From the NCBI RefSeq assembly GCF_028816475.1, contig NZ_CP118247.1, forward strand, positions 806,001-870,000: a DNA stretch of 64,000 bases, read 5' to 3'. A program made the position numbers and the translations under genes. This document shows positions 37,155-46,447 of this stretch, in pieces (positions within the stretch are counted from its first letter, which is position 1; each line of letters opens with the position of its first letter). Origin of the DNA: Devosia rhodophyticola (GTDB lineage Bacteria > Pseudomonadota > Alphaproteobacteria > Rhizobiales > Devosiaceae). The notes below the pieces were generated by a model. It worked only from the letters and a program-made list of their open reading frames with translations, did not search any database and was not told where the DNA came from.

Positions 37155-38218
37155 CCGCCCTGCCGAGGGGATGGCACGCTATTGGGTGGACTCTCAGCAC
37201 ATTCCTGATTTCCGCGGTAGGCGGTTTTATTGCCAACAGTTTTGGCATTCCGGCCGGTTGGCTCATGGGCGGCGCCCTTGGGGTCAGTGTCGCAGCGATG
37301 GTGGGTTTGCCCGTGATGTTGCCCCGGTGGGTGCGCGACACGGCATTTGTGATGGTGGGTCTTTCGATGGGCGCGACTGTGCCCTCTGACACATTATCGC
37401 TGATATCGCACTGGCCAGTGACGCTGATAGCGATGGTGATCGAGCTTGTGTTGATTGTGACAATAACCGGCTGGATATTGGCGCGATTTTTCAAGCTGGA
37501 CCCGGGCACCGCCTATCTCAGCTCTTTTCCCGGCCATTTGTCCTTTATAATGGGCATCGCTTCGGCGGGGGTCGGGGATGCACGCCAGATTGCCATGATA
37601 CAGGTGATCAGGATTTTGATCCTGACGATCTGCGTGCCCATCGGGGCGTTGTTTTTGCCTCCGGTGACCGAGATGGTTACGGCAGGGCCGGTTCATACTG
37701 TTCCGGTGATTACATTGTTGGTTCTGGCGGCAGCCTGCGCGGCCATTGGGCTGGTGTTCGTTCGCCTTAGAATTCCGGCAGGCTTCGTTTTGGGTTCGAT
37801 GGCAATTTCCACCAGTGCCAAACTTGCAGGCCTGTTCGAAGGCGCCTTGCCGCAACCGCTGGTCGTGGTCACGCTTATCATGGTTGGCGCTTTGATTGGT
37901 TCGCGCTTTGCGGGTATTACGCGCGCCGAATTCGTTCGCGCCGCGTTCGGTGGCATTGTGGCGACGCTTGCAACAGTGGGTATTGTCACGATCATCGCCT
38001 ATGCCGCCAGCTTGATAGTTGACATGCCGCTGGCCCAGATCTGGCTAGGGCTGTCGCCAGGTGCGCTTGAAGGCATGGGTGCGCTTGGGGTGGCACTGGG
38101 TTATGACACAGCCTTTATTGGTGCCCATCACGTCATTCGACTATTGTTGCTCAGCTTTGCCATTCCGGCGGTCGTATTGTGGATCCGGCGACGCGAAACC
38201 CGACAGCCGCGAGCCTAA
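37151..38218 (+). CDS. AbrB-family membrane protein
   Basis: A 355-residue inner-membrane protein with about ten helices in two similar halves: GGFIANSFGIPAGWLMGGALG in the first and the matching RIPAGFVLGSMAIS in the second. It ends with LGLSPGALEGMGALGVALGYDTAFIGAHHVIRLL-type residues. This is the AbrB duplication family, sometimes mislabelled ammonia monooxygenase, thought to be a transporter or regulator of unknown substrate. ATG 37151 overlaps the amidohydrolase stop; the frame also runs 12 codons further upstream. Confidence 0.85.
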   Translation: MTALPRGWHAIGWTLSTFLISAVGGFIANSFGIPAGWLMGGALGVSVAAMVGLPVMLPRWVRDTAFVMVGLSMGATVPSDTLSLISHWPVTLIAMVIELVLIVTITGWILARFFKLDPGTAYLSSFPGHLSFIMGIASAGVGDARQIAMIQVIRILILTICVPIGALFLPPVTEMVTAGPVHTVPVITLLVLAAACAAIGLVFVRLRIPAGFVLGSMAISTSAKLAGLFEGALPQPLVVVTLIMVGALIGSRFAGITRAEFVRAAFGGIVATLATVGIVTIIAYAASLIVDMPLAQIWLGLSPGALEGMGALGVALGYDTAFIGAHHVIRLLLLSFAIPAVVLWIRRRETRQPRA

Positions 38219-38265
38219 GTCTGCCACAATCACGGACCATATCGTAGCTGAATTGGAGATTCGCG

Positions 38266-38568
38266 ATGACAATGAAATCATGGGTACCAGCAGTGCTGGC
38301 TTTGGCTGTATTCAGTGTGCCAGCCATGGCGACGCCGTTCTGCAATGATGATCGTGGCGGCGTCAGCATCACATTTGGCGTGGGCGGTCCGCGCTCGTCG
38401 AGCGAGTTTGACCAGAACCAGCTCGATTTAATGCAGTTGCGGCGCATGGGCGTCGACGCCAGTAGCGTTGAACGCTGGAATGGCTGCTTGCGCGCCTTTG
38501 TGCGCAGTCCGAGCGGTGGCGAAATCATGGAATATTATGATCCCAACACGTTCCGGCAGGTATTTTAG
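38266..38568 (+). CDS. Small secreted protein of unknown function
   Basis: A 100-residue protein with a clear signal peptide (MTMKSWVPAVLALAVFSVPAMA, cleavage before TPF). The mature part has two cysteines (FCNDD and GCLRAF), perhaps forming a disulfide, and ends EIMEYYDPNTFRQVF. No family was recognised. It follows the AbrB gene by 47 bp and is convergent with the second alpha-glucosidase gene. Its codon use looks like its neighbours, so it is probably real. Confidence 0.7.
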   Translation: MTMKSWVPAVLALAVFSVPAMATPFCNDDRGGVSITFGVGGPRSSSEFDQNQLDLMQLRRMGVDASSVERWNGCLRAFVRSPSGGEIMEYYDPNTFRQVF

Positions 38569-38584
38569 GGCAGACGGCGTTTCC

Positions 38585-38614
38585 AGCCAGAACCGGTTTT
38601 CACTGGTTTTGGCT
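38585..38614. terminator. Bidirectional hairpin between convergent genes
   Basis: AGCCAGAACC / GGTTTTGGCT, a 10-bp stem with one wobble and a 10-nt loop, lies just after the small secreted protein gene. The following sequence has only a short T tract. Confidence 0.4.
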
Positions 38615-38696
38615 GAATTTGATGATCAGGAAAATTGCACTGATACAGCGCTTGTGGCCGGGATTGCGAAAAAGCCGAAGCCGTTGGCACCAAAAG

Positions 38697-40274
38697 TCAG
38701 TTTTTGGCCATGATGCGCAGCCCTGCGCGACAGGGGGCAGGCTCGATGTCGTCGCCCAATCCATTCAGGGAAATTTCGAGGCTTTGCGCCGATAAATTGA
38801 ACAGGCAGAGCATTGCGGTCTCACCATCGGTGCGGCGGAAGGCAAGCACGGGTTCGGCTGTGTCATAAAACTCGATATCGCCCGTCACCAGCGCTGAGCT
38901 CAATCTACGCCAGGCCAGAATCTGGCGGTAGAAGTTGAGCATGGAGGCCGCATCGCCATGCTGGGCAGCGACGCTCAATTGCGCATGGTTGGCCTTGATT
39001 GGCAGCCAGGGTTTGCCGGTGGTAAAACCATTTGGCGCTTCACCTTTTTCCCACGGCATTGGGGTGCGGGATCCATCGCGCCCCTTATATTCGGGCCAGA
39101 AGCGGATGCCAGGCGGATCGGTCAGTTCCTCAAAATTGATATCGGCCTCCGGCAGACCCAATTCCTCGCCCTGATAGAGACAGATTGAGCCTTTAAGCGA
39201 CATGAGCAGTGCTGCGGCCTGCTGCCCGAGATCGACCAGGTTCTGGCTGAACGGTGCCCACCGCGAGATGTGCCGACGCACGTCGTGGTTGGAAAAACTC
39301 CAGCACGGCCAACCATCATCACCCTCACTGGCGTTGAAGAAATTTTCGATACGGCTGCGAAAGTGGGCAGCGGTATACTCCTCGCCAAGGAATTCAAACG
39401 AATAACACATATGCAGCTTGTCGCCGCCTGATGTGTATTCGGCCATCAACTCAACCGCCTTGTGACTATCGCCAACCTCCCCCACGGATGTAGTGCCGGG
39501 GAACTGGTCGAGCAGCGCCCGAACGCGTTTCAGAAACGCGACATTTTCAGGACGGCTCTTGGAATAGACGTGCTCCTGCATGTCGTATGGATTGACAGCA
39601 TAGGGCAAATGTTCGGGGCGGCGCGCCGGAGGATTGGAGCGCAGCATCTGGTCATGGAAGAAATAATTGACCGTGTCGAAGCGGAAACCATCGATGCCGC
39701 GTTCCAGCCAGAAGCGCATGACGTCCAGCACCGCATCCTGGACAGCTGGATTGTGAAAATTCAGATCCGGCTGGGCGTTCAGGAAGTTGTGCAAATAGTA
39801 TTGGCGGCGGGTGGAATTCCATTCCCAGGCGCGGCCGCCAAACACCGAGGGCCAGTTGTTCGGCGGCGACCCGTCCTCGAGCGGATCGGCCCAGACATAC
39901 CAGTCGGCGCGCGCATTTGTGCGGCTAAGCTTGCTTTCGGTGAACCAGGGATGGTGGTCGGACGAATGGCTAAGCACTTGATCGACAATGACTTTGAGCC
40001 CCAGTGCGTGCGCACGAGCGATCAGGGAATCGAAATCTTCAATCGAGCCGAACAGCCGGTCTATATCGGTATAATTGGAGACGTCGTAGCCCATGTCTGC
40101 CTGTGGGCTTTCAAAAATCGGCGACAACCAGAGACAATCGACGCCAAGGCTGGCGATGTGATCGAGACGACTCATGATGCCGGGCAGATCGCCGACCCCA
40201 TCGCCATCGCTATCCTGAAATGAGCGAGGATAGACTTGATAAATTACGCCGCCGCGCCACCATTCCTGCATCAT
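38697..40274 (-). CDS. GH13 alpha-glucosidase, second copy
   Basis: A 525-residue paralogue of the enzyme at 29042-30715. It shows YQVYPRSFQDSDGDGVGDL, DQVLSHSSDHH, nucleophile Asp in GIDGFRFDTVNY, acid/base Glu in TSVGEVGD and FSNHDVRRH. Cytoplasmic, no signal peptide. AGGAG lies just before the ATG pair at 40274/40271, which fixes the start; the open frame upstream to 40361 carries no homology. The two copies share the same domain borders and differ mainly in the C-terminal beta domain, so they may have different sugar specificities (inference). Confidence 0.93.
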   Translation of the reverse strand: MMQEWWRGGVIYQVYPRSFQDSDGDGVGDLPGIMSRLDHIASLGVDCLWLSPIFESPQADMGYDVSNYTDIDRLFGSIEDFDSLIARAHALGLKVIVDQVLSHSSDHHPWFTESKLSRTNARADWYVWADPLEDGSPPNNWPSVFGGRAWEWNSTRRQYYLHNFLNAQPDLNFHNPAVQDAVLDVMRFWLERGIDGFRFDTVNYFFHDQMLRSNPPARRPEHLPYAVNPYDMQEHVYSKSRPENVAFLKRVRALLDQFPGTTSVGEVGDSHKAVELMAEYTSGGDKLHMCYSFEFLGEEYTAAHFRSRIENFFNASEGDDGWPCWSFSNHDVRRHISRWAPFSQNLVDLGQQAAALLMSLKGSICLYQGEELGLPEADINFEELTDPPGIRFWPEYKGRDGSRTPMPWEKGEAPNGFTTGKPWLPIKANHAQLSVAAQHGDAASMLNFYRQILAWRRLSSALVTGDIEFYDTAEPVLAFRRTDGETAMLCLFNLSAQSLEISLNGLGDDIEPAPCRAGLRIMAKN

Positions 40275-40394
40275 AATACTCCTGGGCGATTTGTATTTGG
40301 GTGCTGGCGACTTACCGCAAAACCGGCATGAAGTTCCAGCATCCGTACGGGTGAGTGCCATGCGATGAGGGAATGGCGAAATTGAATGCGACCG

Positions 40395-41015
40395 CTAGCC
40401 GGGGGCACTGGCGGCGAATTGTTCAGCCGCGTTGGCGCGTGCCGAGAGAGCTGCAAGGCGAGGAAACTGGGTGCCTCGATCTATGGTCTTGATGGTGCCG
40501 ACGAAGTCATAGGCCGTGATCACCGCGATATCGGTGCCATTGGCACTTTCGCCACCAAACCAGCCGCTTTCGGGCGTTCCGACCTCAAGAGCCGCCAGCC
40601 CACCGAGGACCTGAAGCTTCATGCGGTCGCGCCAATCTGGCCATTGCAATTGGGCAGGGCGCCGTTCGGTTTCATAGACATAGGCGACGCCTTTTTCGGC
40701 GGTCGCATTGGCAATCGCCATAGTCTGTTGGCATTTGAGGCGCGCCTCGCCTGTCGCCGGGATCAAGCGATTGCCCGCGGCGGCGCTATCCTCAAGATAG
40801 TCGATGATGGCGCTCGATTCGATCAGATGTTGGTCATTCGCCAGCGTCAGCGCCGGAACGCGGCCGAGCGGATTGACGATCTTGAAGGGTTCGAAATCGG
40901 CGCCAAAAACGCCGACATCGCGACGCTCGAAGGCACGTCCCTGCAGGGTCAGCCAAAGAGCAACGCGCCGCACGAAAGGTGAGCGGCGTCCGCCATGAAG
41001 GACCAATTGGGTCAT
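40395..41015 (-). CDS. Glutathione S-transferase family protein
   Basis: A 206-residue GST with an N-terminal thioredoxin-like domain (LVLHGGRRSPFVRRVALWLTLQG, then NPLGRVPALTL and LIESSAIIDYLED, the glutathione gamma-Glu site) and a helical C-terminal domain. The family conjugates or transfers glutathione, or acts as a reductase or isomerase; the exact role is unknown. Ser in RRSPFVRR is a possible catalytic residue. Its ATG overlaps the stop of the 2-hydroxyacid dehydrogenase (ATGA), so the two form an operon. Confidence 0.87.
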   Translation of the reverse strand: MTQLVLHGGRRSPFVRRVALWLTLQGRAFERRDVGVFGADFEPFKIVNPLGRVPALTLANDQHLIESSAIIDYLEDSAAAGNRLIPATGEARLKCQQTMAIANATAEKGVAYVYETERRPAQLQWPDWRDRMKLQVLGGLAALEVGTPESGWFGGESANGTDIAVITAYDFVGTIKTIDRGTQFPRLAALSARANAAEQFAASAPG

Positions 41016-41941
41016 ACAACGGCACTCAGAAGCGGTTCACCGGCAAAATGGGCATCGAGATTGGCTACGACCAGCGCGCCCATGGCGTTGCGGGTCTGGT
41101 GTGTGGCGCTGCCTTGATGAGGTGACAGTACGACGTTTTCCAAGCCGAATAATTGCTCGGGCACGCTTGGTTCATCTTCAAAAACGTCAAGAGCCGCGCC
41201 GGCCAACTGGCCATTTGCCAACATTTCAACCATGGCTTTTTCGTCGATCAAAGTGCCGCGAGCGACATTGACCAGGTAGCCCTGCGGCCCAAGGGCTTCG
41301 AGTACTTCTCGGGATACGATGCCATCAGTGCCTTTACCGCCCGGCGCGATGACCACGAGCCAGTCGCAATCGCGCGCCATGTCGGTCAGGTTGTCGTAAT
41401 AGACGTAAGGTTCTTTTTCCTGCCTGTTGCGACCGTAGTAAACCACGCGCATTTTCATGGCCTGTGCGCGCAGGCCGATTTCCTTGCCGATGCGCCCCAG
41501 CCCCAAAATGCCCACGGTTTTGCCCGTCAGTTCGCTGAAAAGGCCAAAACTCTCTTTGGGCCATTTGCCAGCACGGACATACTGGTCGCCTTGTGGCAGG
41601 CGGCGCGCCAAAGCAATCATCAAGCCGATGGTTATTTCGGCCATGGCATCATTGAGCACGTTGGGGGTGTTGGTGACGCGAATATTGCGCGATTTGGCAG
41701 CGGCAGAATCTATGGTGTCATACCCAACGCCAAAATTGGCGATGATTTCCAGTTTGGGCAATTTGTCCATCAGTGCAGCGCTGACATTGCCGCCAGCGAT
41801 GGCGCGCAGCGATGGCGCCAATTGGGCCAGAAGTGCTTTGGGGTCGGCGGCCTCGTGCAGTTTGTGCACCTGGTAGCGTTCGGCGAGCGAAGCCTCGCAA
41901 CTTGCAAGCAAGGGGCCAGTCTGCAGAATTTCGATGGGCAT
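41012..41941 (-). CDS. D-2-hydroxyacid dehydrogenase (glyoxylate/hydroxypyruvate reductase-like)
   Basis: A 309-residue NAD(P)-dependent D-2-hydroxyacid dehydrogenase. NFGVGYDTIDSAAAKSRNIRVTNTPNVLNDAMAE leads into the Rossmann domain VGILGLGRIGKEIGLRAQAM, with catalytic Arg in NVARGTLIDE, Glu in DVFEDEPSVP and His in LSPHQGSAT. Arg/Asn after beta2 (YYGRNRQE) suggests NADP preference. Probable substrates are glyoxylate and hydroxypyruvate. It is the first gene of a two-gene operon with the GST, and diverges from the ATP-grasp operon across 178 bp. Confidence 0.92.
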   Translation of the reverse strand: MPIEILQTGPLLASCEASLAERYQVHKLHEAADPKALLAQLAPSLRAIAGGNVSAALMDKLPKLEIIANFGVGYDTIDSAAAKSRNIRVTNTPNVLNDAMAEITIGLMIALARRLPQGDQYVRAGKWPKESFGLFSELTGKTVGILGLGRIGKEIGLRAQAMKMRVVYYGRNRQEKEPYVYYDNLTDMARDCDWLVVIAPGGKGTDGIVSREVLEALGPQGYLVNVARGTLIDEKAMVEMLANGQLAGAALDVFEDEPSVPEQLFGLENVVLSPHQGSATHQTRNAMGALVVANLDAHFAGEPLLSAVV

Positions 41942-42119
41942 GGCGGACTCTTGGGTGGGAATTCGGACTCACGGTGAACAATTGATAGCTGTCCAATGCC
42001 GTCAAGTCGACATGGCTGGACCATGGTTTGACGAATTAGGCGGGACCCGCTGGACGTGGCCGTGCAAATGTGTAGCAATGGCAGGGCGATGGGACGAGCC
42101 GTAACGCAATCGGAGCACA

Positions 42120-43541
42120 ATGGGCGACACAACGCCGTTCGATGAAATGTACAATGCGGATGGATCGGTCCGCGAACCCTATAGCGCCCTGGCCCAATGG
42201 CTGGATGAGCAGCCCGATAGAGGCTTGAGCCTTATGTCCTCGGACGCCGAGGCCATCTTTCGGCGGCTGGGAATTACATTTGCAGTTTATGGCTCGGATG
42301 AAGGCAATGAAAAACTCATTCCCTTCGATGTCATCCCGCGCATAATTTCGGCAATGGAATGGCGTCGCCTGTCCCGGGGCATTGAGCAACGGGTGCGTGC
42401 GCTTAACGCCTTTCTCTATGACATTTATCATCGTCAGGAGATCATCAAGGCCGGGCGCATTCCCGAAAAACTGATCCTTCAAAATTCGGCTTTTTGCCCC
42501 GAAATGATGGGGTTGGAGCCGGCCCGTGGCGTTTATGCCCATATTATCGGGGTCGATATCGTGCGGACCGGGCCGGACGATTTTTACGTTCTGGAAGACA
42601 ATTTGCGTACCCCATCGGGCGTTTCCTACATGCTTGAGGATCGCGAGGCGATGATGCAGCTGGCGCCGGACCTGTTCCAGCGGTGCAAAGTTGCCCCGGT
42701 CGAAAACTATCCGGAAAACCTGCGGCGGACGCTGGAAAGTGTGGCTCCGCACAATACCAGCGGTTCGCCGACTATCGCGGTTCTGACGCCGGGGATATAC
42801 AATTCAGCCTATTTCGAACATTCGTTTCTGGCCGACCAGATGGGTGCGCAATTGTGCGAAGGGCCGGATCTGTTTGTCGACGGCGGACGGGTCTATATGC
42901 GGACCACCACCGGCCCGGAACGGGTCGACGTGATCTATCGTCGGATCGATGATGATTATATTGATCCCCTGACCTTTCGGCCCGATTCAATGCTTGGTGT
43001 GCCGGGGCTGTTTGATGCCTATCGGGCCGGCAATGTGACGCTGGTCAATGCGCCGGGCACGGGGATTGCCGATGACAAGGCGGTATATACTTACGTTCCT
43101 GAAATCGTTGAATTCTATCTAGGTGAAAAAGCGCTGCTCAACAATGTGCCAACGCACAATTGCGTTGATAGCGACGAGCGGGCCTGGGTGTTCGACAATC
43201 TTCAGGATCTGGTGGTCAAGGAGGTGCACGGTTCGGGCGGCTACGGCATGCTGATCGGGCCAACGTCAAGCAAGGCGCTGCGCGAGGAATTCAAGAAGCG
43301 GATCGAGGCACGGCCTGATAATTATATCGTGCAGCCGACCCTGGCGCTTTCGACCTGCCCGACCTTTGTTCGGTCTGGCATTGCGCCGCGCCATGTCGAT
43401 TTGCGGCCCTATGTGCTGATCGGCGACGAGGTGCGGATTACGCCGGGCGGACTGACGAGGGTGGCGCTGAAAAAAGGCTCGCTGGTGGTCAATTCGAGCC
43501 AGGGCGGCGGCACCAAGGATACGTGGGTGCTTGAAGAATGA
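42120..43541 (+). CDS. Circularly permuted ATP-grasp protein
   Basis: A 473-residue circularly permuted ATP-grasp type 2 protein. It begins FDEMYNADGSVREPYSAL; LEDNLRTPSGVSYMLEDREAMMQLAPDL is a hallmark, and LVVKEVHGSGGYGMLIGP and DYIDPLTFRPDSMLGVPG are conserved. ATP-grasp enzymes form amide bonds via acyl phosphates, and this family is predicted to modify peptides or make small peptide conjugates; the product is unknown. CGGAG precedes ATG 42120. It overlaps the alpha-E gene by four bases, in a widely conserved three-gene operon that includes a transglutaminase-like protein. Confidence 0.95.
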   Translation: MGDTTPFDEMYNADGSVREPYSALAQWLDEQPDRGLSLMSSDAEAIFRRLGITFAVYGSDEGNEKLIPFDVIPRIISAMEWRRLSRGIEQRVRALNAFLYDIYHRQEIIKAGRIPEKLILQNSAFCPEMMGLEPARGVYAHIIGVDIVRTGPDDFYVLEDNLRTPSGVSYMLEDREAMMQLAPDLFQRCKVAPVENYPENLRRTLESVAPHNTSGSPTIAVLTPGIYNSAYFEHSFLADQMGAQLCEGPDLFVDGGRVYMRTTTGPERVDVIYRRIDDDYIDPLTFRPDSMLGVPGLFDAYRAGNVTLVNAPGTGIADDKAVYTYVPEIVEFYLGEKALLNNVPTHNCVDSDERAWVFDNLQDLVVKEVHGSGGYGMLIGPTSSKALREEFKKRIEARPDNYIVQPTLALSTCPTFVRSGIAPRHVDLRPYVLIGDEVRITPGGLTRVALKKGSLVVNSSQGGGTKDTWVLEE

Positions 43542-44488
43542 GAATGCTGGGGCGGACTGCGCAACATCTGTTCTGGCTCAGCCGCTATGTCGAGCGCGCC
43601 GAAAACATGGCTCGACTGCTCGACGTCGGCTATCGCATGAGCCTGACGGCCCGGCGCGAAGGGGGAGCCAGCGAGCACATGCTCTCCATGATGCAGGCCG
43701 CCGAAGTCGAAGAGGCATTTGCGGCCAAATATGATCAGGCTGACCTAGATAGCGTCGTCCATTTCATGATGTTTGATCCAGACAATCCATCTTCGGTATT
43801 CTCATGTCTATTGGCGGCGCGCACCAATGCCCGCTCGGTCAGGACCGCGATTACGCTGGATATGTGGGAGAGCCTCAATAGCGCCTGGCTGACCTTTTCA
43901 CAGATCAAGCCGCGTGATGTGAAAGGGGCGAAGCTGTTGGGCGTCCTGCAATGGGTCAAGCAGTTGAGCCACGAGTTTCGCGGAGCGCTATTGGGCACAA
44001 AATTGCGCGATGACGGGTATTGCTTCAGTCAGGTCGGCAACTTCATCGAACGGGCGGACAATACGGCGCGCATTCTGGATATGAAATATTATGTGCTGCT
44101 GCCCCGCGCCAAGATGATCGGTGGCGACCTTGATATCCAGCAATGGACGCTGATCCTGCGCGCGGCGTCGGCCCATCGCAGTTATCGCCACGTCTATCAT
44201 GACCGCTACAAGGCTCACAATATCGCCGATTTCCTGATCCTGCGACCGGAAATGCCGCGCTCGTTGGTCTATTGCGCGCAGATGATCGAGGAGACTTTGG
44301 GCGGATTGACCAAACTCTATGGCGCCAAACAGGAGTGCCACGAGGCGGCAGCTGAGCTTGCCGCTATGGTTGCAAACAATAGCATGGACAAGATATTTGC
44401 CGACGGGCTGCACGATTTTCTGACTGAATTTTTGGCGCGCAATTACCGAGTCACGGAAACGCTGTCGGACAGCTATAATTTCTACTAG
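43538..44488 (+). CDS. Alpha-E domain protein
   Basis: A 316-residue helical protein of the alpha-E family, opened by MLGRTAQHLFWLSRYVERAENMARLLDV and containing GNFIERADNTARILDMKYYVLL. The family is found almost only next to circularly permuted ATP-grasp genes and is thought to be a scaffold or part of the same peptide-ligase complex. Its ATG lies in the ATP-grasp stop (ATGA overlap), and a transglutaminase-like gene follows after 26 bp. Confidence 0.95.
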   Translation: MRMLGRTAQHLFWLSRYVERAENMARLLDVGYRMSLTARREGGASEHMLSMMQAAEVEEAFAAKYDQADLDSVVHFMMFDPDNPSSVFSCLLAARTNARSVRTAITLDMWESLNSAWLTFSQIKPRDVKGAKLLGVLQWVKQLSHEFRGALLGTKLRDDGYCFSQVGNFIERADNTARILDMKYYVLLPRAKMIGGDLDIQQWTLILRAASAHRSYRHVYHDRYKAHNIADFLILRPEMPRSLVYCAQMIEETLGGLTKLYGAKQECHEAAAELAAMVANNSMDKIFADGLHDFLTEFLARNYRVTETLSDSYNFY

Positions 44489-44514
44489 GCAAAGGCCAAG
44501 GAAAAGACAGAGCC

Positions 44515-45321
44515 ATGCGAATTGCCATCCGTCACGAGCTTGCCATCACGCCGCCAGAGGGGGCGACCAATGCAGTGATGCATTTGTTGCTGACACCGCA
44601 AAGCGGGCCCACGCAGACCGTTGAAAGCTGGAGTGTTTCAACAACGGGAATCGGCAATGCTGCGCGGTTTTCCGACGCCTTTGGCAATACTGTGCATCTG
44701 GTCAATCAGGCACGACCAGATGGTGAGTGGAAAGTGAGCGTTACGGGTGTCGTCAATACGATTGACCGGCATGGCGTGTTGGGACGGTCCCACCACGGAG
44801 AGCCGGTGCCAACCATCTATAAGCGCGCCACCGTGCTGACCAAATCGCCTGTAACAATGTGGTCCAAATTTCGTGGTTCGAGCGAAAGTCGGCTGGACGT
44901 GTTGCATGGGTTGATGGCCCGCGTCGGTGAAGTCTTGGGTGATGGCGAGGGCGGGCAGGAACAGAGCCAGAGCGAGGGGAGGCAGAGCCAGTCACAGGGC
45001 GGCGAAAGCGAAACGGCCAACATGGTTGATCTCACACACGCCTTTGTCGGGGCCGCGCGGGCGCTCGATATTCCGGCCCGATATGTAACAGGTTATGTGG
45101 CGGCTTCAGAGGACAACGAAGCCAGTTTTCATGCCTGGGCCGAGGCATACGATGATCATCTGGGCTGGATCGGCTTTGATTGCCTATTGCAAATGTGCCC
45201 GGCTGAACGCCATGTGCGGCTGGCAGTCGGGCTGGACGCGGTGTCGACCCAGCCAATTCGAGCGGTTCCGGAGGGCGACGGCTTGAAACAGATCGCTGTC
45301 AGCGTCGAGATGGCGCAATAG
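44515..45321 (+). CDS. Transglutaminase-like protein lacking the catalytic Cys
   Basis: A 268-residue protein with an N-terminal beta domain and a transglutaminase core. The core motif that normally reads GVCxDxxH is ANMVDLTH here (residues 169-175), with Met170 in place of the nucleophilic Cys, while His206 (SFHAWAEAY) and Asp222 (GWIGFD) are kept. A low-complexity Gln/Ser/Gly/Glu insert (GGQEQSQSEGRQSQSQGG) sits just before the core. The C-terminal ICPAERHVRLAVGLD-like stretch (MCPAERHVRLAVG) is typical of the operon family. If the residue is truly missing, it is a binding or scaffold protein rather than a peptidase. Confidence 0.88.
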   Translation: MRIAIRHELAITPPEGATNAVMHLLLTPQSGPTQTVESWSVSTTGIGNAARFSDAFGNTVHLVNQARPDGEWKVSVTGVVNTIDRHGVLGRSHHGEPVPTIYKRATVLTKSPVTMWSKFRGSSESRLDVLHGLMARVGEVLGDGEGGQEQSQSEGRQSQSQGGESETANMVDLTHAFVGAARALDIPARYVTGYVAASEDNEASFHAWAEAYDDHLGWIGFDCLLQMCPAERHVRLAVGLDAVSTQPIRAVPEGDGLKQIAVSVEMAQ

Positions 45322-45333
45322 CGGGATAACGAT

Positions 45334-45852
45334 TTACTGCAGCCACGCAGAGAACGGACCGCCCGCAATCATGGCCCAATAAAGACCATAGCGGCTTTTT
45401 CGTCCCGCACTAACGCGGGCCACGGCCAGACCGAACTCAGTAAATTTTGGGCTGAGCAGCGTTGATCTGTGTCCGCTCGAGCCCATCCAGCCCTGGATGG
45501 CTTGCTCGAGGTTTTTATGGCCGCCCGCCAGATTTTCACCGACAGCCCCATAATAGCCAGCAGCGGTCACTCGTTCGCGCAGGGTTACACCAAGGTCGTG
45601 GCTGAGCTTATCCTTGGCGGCCATGAGATTGGCCTGCGAGCGGGCCGCGGTTTCAAGTTGCGGATTATAGGTCCATGCCGCTTGGCCGTTGGCTTTGCGC
45701 ACCGCATTGATGGCCGCAAGAATTTGCTCGCGGGTCAAAGACTCGGGCCGCTTGTCGCCGGCCGGTATGAATTGGGGAACCGTGCCCGCGCAGGCGCTCA
45801 AGACTCCAGCGGCACCGAGGATGATAAAACTGCGGCGAGAACGATCCAGCAT
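45334..45852 (-). CDS. CAP-domain lipoprotein
   Basis: A 172-residue CAP/SCP (cysteine-rich secretory protein-like) domain protein. It begins with RRSFIILGAAGVLSACAG, a twin-arginine-like start and lipobox LSAC, so it is probably a lipid-anchored outer-surface or periplasmic protein. LTREQILAAINAVRKANG, LSHDLGVTLRERVTAAGY, GENLAGG and WMGSSGHRSTLLSPKFTEFGLA are the CAP signature. Role unknown. It is convergent with the transglutaminase-like gene. ATG 45852 is preferred because the signal follows directly. Confidence 0.88.
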   Translation of the reverse strand: MLDRSRRSFIILGAAGVLSACAGTVPQFIPAGDKRPESLTREQILAAINAVRKANGQAAWTYNPQLETAARSQANLMAAKDKLSHDLGVTLRERVTAAGYYGAVGENLAGGHKNLEQAIQGWMGSSGHRSTLLSPKFTEFGLAVARVSAGRKSRYGLYWAMIAGGPFSAWLQ

Positions 45853-46012
45853 ATGGCAATCCAAAAAAGACACCGTCGGATTGCCCGACAATCTTGTTCA
45901 AATGAGGCGGAAACCGCGATTGGGCAGTCCGACGTTGCGATGATCTATTGGAAATCGCAATTTGGCGCAATTGACGATATCGTGCCTTCCGAGTCCCACA
46001 GGATGTCACCAA

Positions 46013-46447
46013 ATGAAAGCATTTCTTGATAGTTGGCAATTTTGGGCGCTGCTTTCAGCGGGATTTGCCGCACTGACGGCAATCTTCGCCAAAATTGGCA
46101 TTGCCAACATCAACTCCGATTTTGCGACCCTGATCCGGACCGTGGTGATCCTGACGGTGCTGGCCGGCATCGTGGTCGCATCTGGACAATTTCAACCGCT
46201 TGAAAGCATTGCTGGCAAGACCTGGCTGTTTCTGGTGCTGTCAGGCCTTGCAACGGGGGCCTCTTGGCTCGCCTATTTCCGCGCGTTGAAGATCGGACAG
46301 GCGGCACAAGTGGCGCCGGTCGACAAGCTGAGCGTGGTATTGGTTGCCCTGTTCGGAGTCATGTTTCTGGGTGAAAAGCTCAGCCTGCCGAACTGGCTAG
46401 GCGTCGTGTTGATCATGAGCGGCGCGGTTCTGGTGGCCTGGCGCTAG
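46013..46447 (+). CDS. EamA/DMT-family small transporter
   Basis: A 144-residue inner-membrane protein with five predicted helices, one EamA domain. KAFLDSWQFWALLSAGFAALTAIFAKIGI is the N-terminal helix; LATGASWLAYFRALKIGQAAQVAPVDKLSVVLVALFGVMFLGEKLS is the DMT signature helix pair. Single-domain members probably act as homodimers; the substrate is unknown. ATG 46013 is chosen because membrane homology starts there. It overlaps the convergent kinase gene by four bases. Confidence 0.85.
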   Translation: MKAFLDSWQFWALLSAGFAALTAIFAKIGIANINSDFATLIRTVVILTVLAGIVVASGQFQPLESIAGKTWLFLVLSGLATGASWLAYFRALKIGQAAQVAPVDKLSVVLVALFGVMFLGEKLSLPNWLGVVLIMSGAVLVAWR

